Shown in pieces: positions 35,015 through 47,483 of a stretch of DNA of 64,000 nucleotides. The stretch spans positions 424,541 to 488,540 of the forward strand of contig KN834773.1 of the NCBI GenBank assembly GCA_000827265.1, read 5' to 3'. This stretch comes from Collybiopsis luxurians FD-317 M1. Lineage: Eukaryota > Basidiomycota > Agaricomycetes > Agaricales > Omphalotaceae. Numbering within the stretch: the first letter of the stretch is position 1; each line of letters opens with the position of its first letter. The notes under the pieces were generated by a model. That model was not told where the DNA came from and did no database searches. It saw only the letters and a list, made by a program, of their open reading frames with translations. The translations under genes were made by a program, and so were the position numbers.

Positions 35015-37534
35015 TCATTCCTCGTCTTTGGGTGCGAACGTTACCTTCAGAGGCATTCGCGAGCCCTTCTCAAGTTCACCTTCGATCGCCGGTATCATGA
35101 TGAATGCTGTCACTCGCTGAACATTATCGAGTTCTGGGGTTGCAGAGAACTCAAAATTACGCAACAGCTCATAGAGGATTGTTTGTAATTCCAGCACCCT
35201 TAGACACTTCAGTAGCAACCCAAGAGCTTGGTCAAATTATGACTCACGCGAATCTCCATCCAATGCAGGACCGTATACCAGCGGAGAAAGTTGCCCTATG
35301 GGTACTTATCAGTAAAAAGCCAAGCAAAGATGTGTTGAGGCCTCACAGATTTGCATATACACCGAAAGATACTCCGGAGGCGATATGCCCAGGCTCCAAC
35401 CACCGATCCGGATTGAACTCGGAAGCATCTGCTTTTGGGTTTAATCAAAGTCGAATCATTTTTAGACGCCTTTACCTTCTCCAAAAACATCGGTATTTCT
35501 TCAAATTAAGTGAGTGAAGTGCTATCTAGTTGGAGCACGAAAGACAGACCGGTTGTATGCTGCCACCGATGCAAGCACTGTTGTTCCTTTCGGCACAAGC
35601 AATTCTTGCAGCAGTTCTCCCGTCGTAGTTGTAATAGGTTTCGACAAAGGGAGAATATCATCCTCGACCGAAGTTCTTTTTGATTTCAATTATCAAACAT
35701 ACAGACAATCCAATGAACGGATATATGTACCGGGACATAAGTGGGTTCGTGGGGTGAACTCGTAAGGTTTCCTACCATTCAAGCAGTCGAGCTTGGGTTT
35801 ATACGAGGGGTTTTTGGACACACTGACCTTGACCACAGCATTCAGGAGTGGCATGGATTCCAGGTCCTGCACTGTAATTTGGCCGTCTTCGTGACCCATG
35901 ACTTTTTCCTGAGTGCTTCGAATCTCTGCTCAAAGTCTCTGCTGCAGTTTCTGGTTGCGAGAAAGCTCACGTAACATCCAGGCGGCGGTATTGGCAGAAG
36001 TCTCATGACCTAAAAACATCGCCGTTAGAGTGCTATATGGACTGCCTAAGGATGACGATCATGAACCGGCAAATATTAAAACCCTAAATGATCAGAAAGA
36101 ACGATTTATTTAGAATCAGAATCCAAATTTCCGATTACAGAAGACCCTCTCACCGAATTGTGGCCCATATCTCTTCTTCAGTCAATCGAGCATTGGGATT
36201 CTGGGAATCCATATTAGCTTTGACTGCATTTGCGTATTCAGCTCGTGAATAACATTTATTCTGTCCAAAAGTCACAAAACATGCTCACCCAAGATACTCA
36301 TTACATCTTTCTTGTTCTTGTTTTCCATTACTGCAATCGACTTCATGGCAATGAGATCTTTAGCTGTATTTGTTGCGACTTGAGCAACTCTGTGCAGAAG
36401 AGCAAATTTAGGATTATGGTCGTTCAGATATTCCACAACCCAAGACGGGACATATCGAAAAAGTTCAAATGTTAAAAGATTGCCCTTGGTAGGAATTCCG
36501 AAGGTTTTAGCGCTAAGTTTTTTTGAGTGCAAACCGCTGTGACTGATTAGAAGATGAATTACATCATGCTTTGGTAAAGCCTCCCTAACTCAGAGTCTTG
36601 GTTTTTAATCGCTCCGAAATCATAATCAAAAGCAGCTAGGAGAAGCACAGAAATTATGAATAGCACACTCATTGACACAACTCAAGCATACCTTGACCGA
36701 GCGCGTCCAATGCAAACCGTGTTGTCCACTCGGGAATATTGAGGATCTCAGATTGCTGCGGGGAGATTGAAAGGATATCGGTCCAACGTGAGACGAGCTG
36801 TGGCCAGCACGGCTTGAGCGGGTACAAGGCGATTTTGGAAAGGTTCTTACGGTATTTGCACACTCAAGGAAATAGGGAAGGAAATGTTTGGCCTCAGGCG
36901 CACCAAACGCAGGGACCATGAGCCTTCGCTGACGCCTGTGTGAATCGCCTACAGAACAGGATTAATGCAAATTTCCTGAGGGAAAGGCATTTATTAGACT
37001 ATACCATCGGCCCACGCCAATCCTCGGCCAGAAGTTAGCCTGCTGAGCTCCCGTCTTGACTTTGATTTCCGCCATCTATAATCCGTTTCCTGAAATATGT
37101 GTTGCAGAGCTTTGTGGTCCGTGATCATAAGTTGTTCACTCTGCAGGATTCCGATGTCAGATCCAAAACCCCATAAGTAACGCTCAACTAACGCCAAATG
37201 AAGCTTTGAGGCGGATCACTGCGCCGTAAGTATCTTGCCATTCGAATTCACTCTGATGAGAATCAAGTTAGCTGTTTGCAGGAAGTGTGCAATCAATTTT
37301 TACCTGTCCTGTAGGTCTGTGGAACACTTCCCATATGTTGCCTGAGGAAATCAATTTTACTGTGGACAAAACGCTTGAGAAGCCTCGGTACGCACCAATG
37401 ACAAATGAATGCGACTTAGGTCCACGAATGTTCCAGAACGGAGAGCGTTTGGTGACCTTGTAGGTCAAGAGGACAAGAAAGACGATACCAGCGAGTAGCG
37501 TAGTAGTCAGAACCATCGTGCTATAAGGAAGCAT
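35015..37534 (-). CDS. Cytochrome P450 number 2
   Basis: The gene is split into many short exons; I trace it from the anchor (37534, with VLTTTLLAGIVFLVLLTYKV and PFWNIRGP) to the stop at 35015. Blocks in order: SEFEWQDTYGAVIRL, DHKALQHIFQETDYRWRKS, RQRRLMVPAFGAPEAKHFLP, WTTRFALDALGQ, AFDYDFGAIKNQDSELG, ELFRYVPSWVVEYLND, KNKKDVMSIL, the K-helix ETLRVHPTNP, EFNPDRWLEPGH, and the heme loop FSAGIRSCIGWRF with Cys at 35265-35267. The end reads MPLKVTFAPKDEE. Just after the K-helix (35650-35750) the frame requires a non-consensus GTCTGT donor and gives an unusually long loop, so this spot may be a lesion or an alternative splice site. Substrate unknown; an ER membrane monooxygenase is expected. 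Confidence 0.82.
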
Positions 37535-38225
37535 GGGTATGTTGAACGACGAGCCTTATATACAAATTCTGCATTAGAGTTCTCTGTCGTCATAGTCGTC
37601 AACTAGAATGGATACCCGGTGGCGAAGGTTAGCGCCATTCCTGGAAAACCAATCGGTCTGTTGGTCAGAAGATTGGCTAAAAATGGTTGGGTCTCTCGTT
37701 AGTCCTTCCGGTATCAGTAAGTCAACGAAGGAAGTCATGAAGGACCCAAGTTTACGAGTCGAGGTCTGCTGATTTCAGAGTATAACAGCCATAGGAATCA
37801 AATCTGGAGAAACCCCTGAATAGTGAACCTCAAGGGAGGTCAAAGAGAGGTCGAAGTATTCATTCCAGAAGATACGAGTCACACCGTGGCTATCTTCGTC
37901 AACTGAACCATGAATTTTTCTGAGTTCCGATGTGGCCTCGGTACAGACGTGATAGGTCATGACACCAGGGAGATAGGATTGGCAATTTATAATTGCGAAG
38001 GGGTGCGCTTCCAGCGCAAGATTGTAGAGAAGGTTCAAAATATCTCACAGAGATGAATGTTTGGGGTCAAGAAAAATCCGAGGCGCCTAAAGAAGCGCCT
38101 AAGCAACGAGCCGGGATTTACATTGGATCTACGTCAAATACACTGAGAATGAATACTTGTGCGATGTGGAATTGTTTACTAATTTCTGTTTATTCAATTT
38201 ACGCAACAAACTTGTACCTTAACCG
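37535..38225. other. Spacer between P450 genes 2 and 3
   Basis: About 690 bases with the promoter of P450 number 2 and the 3' end of number 3. A short - strand frame (37775-38038) has no motif. An imperfect repeat GGCGCCTAAAGAAGCGCCTAA lies near 38082. No gene supported. Confidence 0.4.
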
Positions 38226-40898
38226 CTACTCTTCTCCTTTAGGAGCAAACGTCACCTTCAAAGGAAGTTGACTCCCGTTCTCACGTTCACCTTCAACAGT
38301 AGGTATCATGACAAGCGCAGCTTCGCGTCTGAGCTTCTCAATCTTGGGAGTCGTGGAGAATTCAAAGTTGCTTAGCAATTCCACGATGAATGCTTGTAGT
38401 TCGATGACCCTGGATGCAGAGACGTCAGCGGCGTGAGCGTCATAGAAACAAAGTTCACTTACGCAAACCGCCAGCCGATACACACACGAATTCCAGCGGA
38501 GAATGTTGCACTAGCCGTTATTAGAGTTAAACCTGACGTCTGAGGCTGAACGAAGACCTACAGATTCGCATAAGGACCTAGAGAAATGCCTTTCTTTACG
38601 TGATCCGGTTCCAGCCAGCGATACGGGTTGAACGTATGCGCGTCTGACGGCCGAGGTTCAGCATGAGTTATAATCAACCAAGGGCTGGAGAGCGTTACCT
38701 TCCCCGAATATCGCTTTGTTTCTGATTATTCAAGATGTCAATAATGAACCGGGGTCCGTTAGTTAGCTTTTACGAACCTGTTATACGCCGGCAGTGAAAG
38801 AATCACTCTGGTGCCTTTGGGAATGGGCAGTTCACTAAGAACTTCCCCAGTACTCGTGGTAATCGGAGTCGACAGAGGAAGTATATCGTCTTCACTAGCA
38901 GCCCTAAGATACGTTCAAAATTGTATACTTCTCCTTGTGATCGCCGCAACAAATCGAACAAACCTAAATACATGTATGGCCACCGGGTGGAATCGGAGTG
39001 TTTCCTGGAAAGTTTCACAACTGAAGACAGAGACTTGGCGAGTCAGTAGGCGTACTTACCCTGACCGTAGCTCCAAGAAGGGGCATTTTTTCCAGATCTT
39101 GAATGTTGAGTTCAGAATCCCCTCGCAGAGCGACTTGCTTTTCAGTGGCGCGGATTTCAGCGCGAAGTTCGTTTTGCAGCTTGGTGTTCTTGACTAGTTC
39201 ATAGAGTAGCCTAAGAAGGGATAAGTTCCGAAATGAAGTCAAAAGATTTCGAGAAGCACTCGCCAGCTTAAAGTATCTGGATATCGGTTCGATCGAAGTT
39301 AATAAATCAGGCCGAGGTACAAAGTTTCAGTACTAACTGGAAGTGGTCTGTGACGATGATGTGAGTTTTAACGCAGGTCGAGGGAAAGAAAGAAAACTCA
39401 CTTCATGCCCTGCTAGGATGATCACCCTGTCATATTATCAGGACCATGGCTCTCCGAGTTAAATCCGTACGTACCGCATCTGGGATATCAGTTCCGTTTC
39501 TGTAAGCTGCGCCTTGGGGTTCTCGCTGGCATTAGCTTTTACTACAGAAATTCCCTGCGTCAGCGATACTCATACATAACCGACGATCCGAGTAGCGAAC
39601 CCAAAATACTCATGATATCCTTTTTGCCTTTTCCTTCGAGAAGAGCACCAGACTTGTCCGCCACGAGTTGTTTGGCAACTGAGTCCGCAACTCGGTTGAC
39701 CCGTCGGAGATGTGTGTGCCGTGGGCTGGGAACGATATTGTTGAAGAATTCAACTACGGATCTAGGCAGGAAGTGGAACAGTTCTAGCGCTATTAGAGTT
39801 GCCTTCGATGGGGCTCCAAACGCCTTCATCCTTCAGTAATCTCGGGTGTGAGTAGAGCTCGGATATTTACGATAAAGGGACTAACATCATGTTTTGGTAT
39901 ACCTTCCCTAGTTCGTTTTCATGGTCGTCAGTAGCCCCAAAATTGTAATCAAAGGCGGCTAGCAAACATTAGTGAGCGGACATTCCTCGGATGGCAACTG
40001 AGATCCTAGTACAGACCTTGACCAATTGCATCCAATGTTGCGCGGGAAGCCCATTCCGGGACATTGAAGACATGAGACTGGTCCTCGGAGGTAGAGAGAA
40101 TATCGCTCCATCGTCTAGCCATCTATATCGTACTTAGAACTTATGCCAGCCACACAGGCTCAAGACTAGGTATCACCGTACCGAAGCTACACATGAAAAG
40201 AAGAGGGGCAAGAAATTCTTTGCCTCGGGTGTCCCGAAGCCCGGAAGCATGACCTTTCGTTGCCTCTTGTGCACGTCGCCTGATAAGAATATCAGAATCC
40301 ACAAAGACAAAGATCTCGAACGAGTTCGCGGCTCCGCGGACAACATAAAAAACCACTAACCGTCTGCCCATAGTAGTCCTCTTCCGGTCGATAATCGACT
40401 GATTTCTGTCCGCTCTGGGTACTTGCACCATCGATAGCCGGACGTTTGGAGGATATATTGAAGCGCTTTAGGATCAGAGATCAAGAGACGATCCATCTGA
40501 TCATCGTTCGTTCAGATGAGCGAAAAGGAAGAGGATTGTACACGAGGATACGCACCCCGAGCGGCGCCTTGAATTTGACGACACCTCCATAGGTTTCTTG
40601 CCAGGAAAACTCGGTCTAGAATCGCCTGTGAGCAATTAGGTTCGAAATTGATGCATTATACACACCGTTCCCGCTGGATTCTGCATCAAATCTGCCATGT
40701 TACCTTGTGAGCGCCGTTAGTTCCTAGTTGTCGAGAGAGGGCAAGAGACAGCGACACACCAAGCAGGAAAGAGTCAGAGGGGGGTCCGGGTATCTTGTCG
40801 AGAACAGAACGCCTCGTAGCCTTGTAAAAGACATACGCAACAGCGAACACGCTGGATAAGAGTATAAAAGTTAGAAGATCCATGACGGTATACTGCAA
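38226..40898 (-). CDS. Cytochrome P450 number 3
   Basis: The frame can be followed from an anchor (MDLLTFILLSSVFAVAYVFY; the ATG codons at 40898 and 40883 are both possible) through a hinge IPGPPSDSFLLG to the stop at 38226. Blocks in order: RQRKVMLPGFGTPEAKNFL-like sequence near 40240, HVFNVPEWASRATLDAIGQ, FHFLPRSVVEFFNN, GKKDIMSILG, the I-helix core ILAGHE, QETLRFHPVAIHVFRAA (ExxR), EDDILPLSTPITTSTGEVL, and the heme loop FSAGIRVCIGWRF with Cys at 38480-38482. The C-terminus LPLKVTFAPKGEE nearly equals that of number 2, so the three genes arose by tandem duplication. All regions of a full-length P450 seem present. Family assignment and substrate cannot be read from the sequence. Confidence 0.85.
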
Positions 40899-43607
40899 GT
40901 GAAGAAGAGGATAGGATGCAAGGCCATTTATAACCTAGCCTGAGATCCCTCGGAGAAAAAAAGGCAACAAGGTTTTACGATGGAAGCCAGTCGGAGTTGC
41001 GGTTCCCAGCGCAGATACCATGAGACATTTGTCGGGTTGGATGAGGTCAAAAGAAGGTCAGAAGGTCTTCCGGCGGCTTCCTGCGCTTGTAAACGGATTT
41101 TTAAGCCAATAGTGATCACGAAGCGTGCAGATAGGCGACGACAAGTGACAAAAAAGAATAGAAGAATTTTTTTTGACAGTTGCATAACGTCTCGGCTGTC
41201 CTATCATAATGCCCTTGGGCGCGACCAAACTGTCATACTGCTGAGCATAATCACTTTGAAGGTCGATGCTTTCTGTAGAGGGCACTTGGTGCACGTTGTA
41301 CAGCAGAAACTCTTGATGGCCACTCGGTTCTCAGAACACACCCCGGTTGTCCAGGTACATAATCAAGTTCCTGAAGAAGACGCCTTCCAGCTGTCTGGAT
41401 ACCGGATCTCCCATCGAGTCTATGGATGACCCTGGTGGTGGCATAGTTGCTCAGCTTCAAGTTGAAGCCTGGGCTGGAACTGTTGCTGAACACAAGCGTC
41501 TAATCCCCATTTCTCACAGTTTTGGGCCGTCAATCAAGGACCAGCTTACCGCAGATGCCGGTCAACATCTCATTTAGCCTCCAGCCCATCCCGGCTTAAT
41601 TCCCAGTTACACCCGGAATGGTGTTCGACATGCTGTATCCATGCTGGATACAAATGAGAAAGGAAATCGAAGCAGAAGAAGCAACACTGTCACAGTGCCG
41701 GACTTGATACAGCATTCCAACTCCGTCTCTTTGACTTCTCATTCCATTCCTCTGCACTTCTCTTCCTCATTCCGGTTCCTTTCTTCCCCTCCTCCCCTCC
41801 TCCCTGCTGGCGCCTTCCTTCCTTCCCTGCCTCCGCCTGTGTCCAATTTCTTTTGGTGCCCGCACATCCCTCTCTTCCTTCAGTCAACCTTTCCCTTCCG
41901 CTCCCTGAGTACTTCTACCATCCACTTTACCTTCGGACCGTTTCCTTCCACCCCGACGACCAGACACACATAGCCTTCCCACTCTGATTCCCTCATTGCC
42001 AGTCGTGAACATGGTCCTTACACTTGTGCACCAACGTACCTTCTTATCCCAATTTCGAAGTCCTATCGATGCTTAAATTGCCTAATCTCCGTCAAGCTGT
42101 GCTTGCCAGGAACCAAGAACTGTAAGCCTCGGACCCACATCCGACGATGGCCTGAGTGAGAAAACGTGCGTAGGAGTAAAAGATTCCGTGGACCTAGTAT
42201 TTCTGGAGTCTGGGCGCGACGCGGCAAGTCGAAAACGGTCTCGTCCCCCATCTTTCCTCCGCTCGTTCTTTCCGAGTCCTTCCCTTCCTTCCCTTCCCTC
42301 CGCTCCACTCCGTTCCCTGTCCCTCCTTCTTCCATTCCTCCGCCGCTGCCTCCCTCCTTACCTCCTCCCTATGCAAATTACTCGAACACTCGATCATCTG
42401 TCTAAGTTCATTCTTAGCGTTCTGAAAAGGGTACAAGAAACAAAAAGTCAGCGATTGTGCAGTAAATAGCTGGGTGGATCTAATATTACTCACCTTTGTC
42501 GATTGTGAGCGGTTCCGGGGGGACACAGAGGCGGGCGTAGAGCGGGAGGAGTCATCGGAGTTGTCACTTTAGTGGAGGTGGACGAGGAGGATTATGGCTG
42601 GTATGGAGGGTGGGGGTGGGGTTGTGGCAGAAGGAGCGGAGGTTGCGGAAGTTCTGATTTGGATACTTTTCAGACGCTGGCGCTAGAACCGGAATCGGAG
42701 GTAGAGGTAGAAGAAGGTATCCAAAAGGAAAGTGTGAAAGGCAATGATAACAGAGAAAGGGAATGAGACGATGCAAACAGGCTCGTAGATTGGGATGCAG
42801 ATGCAGATGTAGATGCAGGTGTAGAATGTAAACGTCGAAAGATATCCAGGTCCGGGTCCAGACCCCGATGCAGAATAGGGATAAGAAAAAGCAAGACCTG
42901 TGACTCTATCAACTGACAACAAAGGTGGAGGATGGTGGTCAGTTCGGAGTGGGCCTATGCAGTCGCGCAGACCCAGAGCTAAGCGACACTCTTTGCAGAA
43001 GCTGACTTGAACGGGCTCGCAGATGGCAAAGAGAGACCGTGCTACCTTCTTGGACTCTTAAAACTCAGAGAAGCCACTGAAGTGAGATTTGAAGTATGTT
43101 TGGGCCAGAGTTTTGTCGGAAACTCGGAGTTAGAGGTGAGAGGGGGGCATTAGGCAATGGTACAGAGCTAATGTGGGGCGTGGCTTAAGACATTGTAACT
43201 TACTAACCTTGAAGACCTCGAGTTAGTAACGGTCATTCGACGCTGTGGAGTTGCCAATAGTGAAGGAATGAGAAGTACCGTGCAGCTAGTTGTAAACAAC
43301 CCTTATCAGCGATTTTATCTGGGACCCGCAAGAGCACTACTAACTGGTCGCGTACGTTGTTGACGAAGCCCAGGTTCTTTCATTCAAGAAAGCAAAGAAA
43401 GCCCTCAGTGAACAGTTTTGTATCAGTAGATGCCTGAACAAGTTATTAGCGGCAAAAACTTCCACTACCAGTGTAAAGACTGGTGTTACATAACTCTTTT
43501 TTCCTCAACCACGTTGCGGACGAGCTCAAAAGTCTACAAGGACCAAGGACGCCTCCTCCGAGCGAAGAACGACGCCTTTTACTTTGACCAGAAATTTTCG
43601 CGTCTAA
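40899..43607. other. Gene-poor gap with pyrimidine-rich tracts
   Basis: No supported gene. Two stretches, about 41690-41980 and 42240-42370, are strongly C/T-biased on the + strand, and the open frames in them translate to Ser/Pro/Phe low-complexity sequence. A purine-rich counterpart (GGTGGGGGTGGGG) lies near 42600-42720. These asymmetric tracts could mark promoter regions or old repeats. Confidence 0.5.
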
Positions 43608-43634
43608 TCGCGTGACCGTACTACATTATGTCAA

Positions 43635-46486
43635 TTGCGGCTGCCGGCATTCAAACCAGAGCCACCTACCTTACTCTCTCCCCCAAACACTGATACCCCT
43701 GCCCGACTAAAACCCGACATAAACGAGTCTAGACGCAGTGGTTTCAAAGTTGCCGATAAACGCATTGCTCTCGTCAAATCAATGCACAACCTCTACCGTG
43801 AAGTACTCGAAGAAGATTTCTTCGTTTACAGCTTGCCCTGCGGTGTAACGGATTCATTCGTGAAGGGAGTATTCGCGGAATTGACACGCTTTGGCATATA
43901 TGACGAAGCCACGGAGTCCTGGAATTGTCTGCCGAAAAAACCTTCTGCTGTCGCCGGACATGGGGCCACCGTGTACCAACCTCTGACGAAGATATTCGAC
44001 GAAGTTGTGGCAGCTGCTCAAAAGCTTAACAAGAAGCTAGTCCAAAACTTCCGTCTAGAAATCCACAGGCAGACCCCTATGATTTCTGGAGAGACGAGCG
44101 ACGTGCGTCTTGACTCGCGTCCTGACGCTTTCCTTGTAATCTCGGACCACGCGTTGAAAAACATGGAGAAAGACATGGAGAAACGAATGTCGAAGGATGG
44201 TTGGAAAGAGAATATGGGGTCTTCGAGAACGACGGCGGACGCAGGTAAGTGAGCACTAGTGGCAGTCAGCAAATTTTCATTTCGATGCAACAGATGACTC
44301 TCCGCAGGCGGAATCTGTGGGGAAAGGCATTCTAGTTCGTAAAATTGCCCTCACAGGAGAATTTAAAAAACAGGCTTCAACATCTAACGTCGACGATGTA
44401 AGTTTCACGGGTTCCTTACGCCCCGTTGTTGCTAATGTTAATTTCCAAGAATAACGCCAAAATCCTCTGGAACATGGCTTCTATCTTGTCATACGACCCG
44501 TGCCGACGATTTTCATTCGGCTTTACCATAGAGAGCTGCACAATGAGTATATGGCTTTTGAGTCGCAGTTCTTTCCTACGAAGCAAATCATTCGATCTTC
44601 AGAAGGTACGTGCAGTTTCTTCCCTTCCTTACCTCTCCATTCATAGTTTGTAGAAACCCCTTGCGCTCATCAGGACCTTCCTCTTCTTCGCCTTCTCTTC
44701 TCCTCAAGACATGGGTTGGGACCCTTCCATCACTTTTTGTCCTTCCGATTCGACTGAAGACACCTATCTTATTGTGGCCGGCAATCATGTCTACAGAACC
44801 TGCTATTTCCTTGCGGATAGTTCCAAGGATCATCCCTTTGGCCGTTGCAGTCGTGTCTGGAAAGTCGTGGATTCGGCAGGAAAAATCCACGCCTTGAAGG
44901 ATCTTTGGATGGAATTTGATCGTCCGGAAGAGCATACCATCTATCAACAGATCCTGGCCGATATCGCAAGCGCGTCGGACCGAAATACGGTCTCCCAAGC
45001 CTTGCTGACACCTATCGCATATGGCCGCGTCGAAGTTTCGGGAAAGCCAGATGACACACAGGACGTCATTCTTCAAGGATATAATGACCAAGAGACCTCT
45101 TTTGGTCAGCTCACAACCGTACCTGTCGTAAAATTTAATCCGACAATGCTCGTGAGCTTGGGACCCAGCCATCCAGACGACGAAGACCGCGCACCTGAAG
45201 ACCCTGATACGTCCGAAGATACCAATATATCCGACGACGCTGGTACGACCGAAGACGACGAGATGCCTGAGTTCGCACTTCGCTGTGCCCAATTCAGGCA
45301 GCTCTCTTCCCGACGATATCATTATCGTATTGTTTATGAAGAATGCGCTACCACTATCAGTAGAACAACTAAACTAGAAAATGTCGTTCTTGCTATTATA
45401 CAAATTGTGACAGGTAAATATCTATTATCCGTAGTTGTTAAATTGACTGACTCTAATGACCACGACAGCTCTCGGCGTCATGAATTGTGCTGGATGGGTT
45501 CATCGCGACATTAGTGCAGCCAATTTATATTACTACAAGCTCGATAACACTGAACGCGGCCTCATCGGTGATCTTGAGTATGCAAGACGTCATGGGCAGA
45601 GTTCGATACACTCTGTTCGCACTGTATATACCTTATCATCTCTTTTTGAATTAGATATACTAACTACATTTTACAGGGTACGCCGGCCTACATGGCCATC
45701 GAGGCATCAGCACGGTCGTACCTCTTCAGACCATCCTCGTTCAAACCGAGGGATCTCTTCAAACCATCCTCGTTCAAACGGTGCACTGCCAAAGCTAAAG
45801 TCGAAGATCCCCCGTTTTCGCACAATTTTATACATGACCTGGAGTCAGTCTGGTGGGTTTTAGTATCGGTACTCATACTCAATGACGGCTCCAAAGACGG
45901 CAAATTGGTGGAGAGTCTACAAAAAACGTCTCGCCAGGCTCTCATGTCTCAGCTTTTTAGTAAGAGTGGATCCGCGACCGCACGTCATGCGATCCTCTTG
46001 AGCCCCAAGTTCGAACATACCGTGAGTTCGCTGTTTCAGCCACTCGTAGAGGCTGTGAGGAGTTTGGCTTGCGTTCTTCACGCTGCGTATCAACAAGCTG
46101 AGGAGAATTATCCTTCCATTGATCTATCCCATTGTCCTGCTGCGCATTGTCACTTTCGCACTTTTCTCGAGGATATCAGGCCGGAAATTGAGGGAATTGC
46201 GCTGATCCCTGTAAAACAGCTGGCGTACGATGTTCTGCAAGCACACAAGCGATCCATGGGGTCGATGGAGGAGCCTTCAATAGAGGACTCTGCATCCAAG
46301 AAAAGGCTCCGGTCAGTTACATTTTTTTTCCTAATTCTTTAATTTTATCGAATTGATTCGACCTCAGGGCTGCTTCTAATTCAACGATTCTCAGTTCGGT
46401 AAGGTACTTTTCAAACTGGAAATGTATGTTCTGACTTGTTTTCTTTTTTTCTTTGCCTTCGCCAGACATCGACTCCGGATTTGTAA
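43635..46486 (+). CDS. FunK1-type fungal protein kinase
   Basis: Eight exons join in phase: 43635-44244, 44294-44397, 44450-44605, 44654-45413, 45469-45623, 45677-46311, 46368-46398, 46466-46486. The N-terminal block (KRIALVKSMHNLYREVLEED) and the later NNAKILWNMASIL and DMGWDPSITF are typical of the basidiomycete FunK1 family. The kinase core is visible: VWKVVDSAGKIHALKD (Lys of the N-lobe), GWVHRDISAANLYYY (catalytic loop), GLIGDLEYARR (DLEYA in the DFG position, usual for this family) and GTPAYMAIEASA (activation segment). The HRD Asp and following Asn are present, so activity is plausible. The long frame opens at 43608 but has no ATG before codon 43782; the ATG at 43628 is one base out of frame. 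The true start is therefore unclear. A 33-bp in-frame duplication lies at 45722-45787. Confidence 0.88.
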
Positions 46487-47483
46487 ACTAGTATCTACAA
46501 AATTGTTTCTTGAAGGCTATTCATACTTACTAAGATAATATATACTTGCATGGCGCAGATCAGAAAGTAGACGCGAGCCGCACCCAACAATTCAGGTTTG
46601 GCCATGATCTGTTTCTCCTTTTCTTGGTTCGCTGGGACGGTCCGAGGTACTTGCAGGTGGAATCACAACTGAAACTGGAAACGTGCCGTTTACCGGCCGC
46701 TGCTTACGCTGCTTTTCGATTACATACTCGGCTCGCCGCTGACCGATACGTACATTCCTTTCTTTCCTCTTGACTTCCTCGGTTTTCCCGTATCGTCCCG
46801 CAACAGAACGTGGTCTACACAACTTGATGATCGTGAGTGCTTTACGCTCAAGCGCGTTTCACTTGATGAATGTTTTGTCAAGGTGATGGTTTAAAGGACC
46901 GAACCAAAAATTGACGCCATCAGAGGAATATTACCACGAGTCCAAGCTGGAGTTAGCCCTCACGAAAGAATTAAAGAGTTGGAAAGATCATCTAATTTTC
47001 CCGGGGTTTGCACTCCAAGCCCCCAATACCGCTGCGCCACATTTTTGGGTCAATTGAAGGTGTTGTTATCACACCGCAGCCGCTACCCAGGACCATGTCT
47101 CGTCCGTGAGGTAAATGTCAGGTGTAATCGGCGAACGTTCAGCTTTTGCGCATGAGTGAGCTTGTCCTTCCTTCTACCATGGGTCTCAAGTGGTTAGTAC
47201 ATTCCAAAGTTTGTCCAAAGGGTATTTGGAAGTTGAATGAAAGATACTAGCTGTTCAAGCATCCACAAATGATCCATAGGACCATATTCTGAATTCTAAC
47301 TCGCTGAGATCAAGCTGCCTACCGCTTACCTCGAGCTTTATGATCTTCTCGCCCTCGTTCAAATGCCTCATCGATAAAAAAAAATCGACACTCTTTCCTT
47401 TTCGTCTGGCATCATCGCGCACGCGATTCTACTGATTTGTGCTATATTTCTGGTTTCCTTAGACGAAGTCTCTGGTAACACCC
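46487..47483. other. Intergenic; start of the PQ-loop array
   Basis: No coding frame is supported. The right part (from about 47080) resembles the sequence upstream of PQ-loop copies 2 and 3 (ATGTCTCG.CCGTGAGG..AATGTCAGGTGTAATC-like words at 47095-47130, 52410-52435 and 58500-58535), so the repeat unit of the array begins here. Confidence 0.5.

Noticed and set aside
41641..41973. 110-codon open frame (+) rich in Ser, Pro and Phe
   Set aside because: Lies in a C/T-rich low-complexity tract and shows no domain.
47010..47040. A tRNA A-box-like sequence (TGGCGCAGCGG) on the - strand
   Set aside because: No matching B box, anticodon stem or acceptor stem can be folded around it; at most a chance match or SINE relic.
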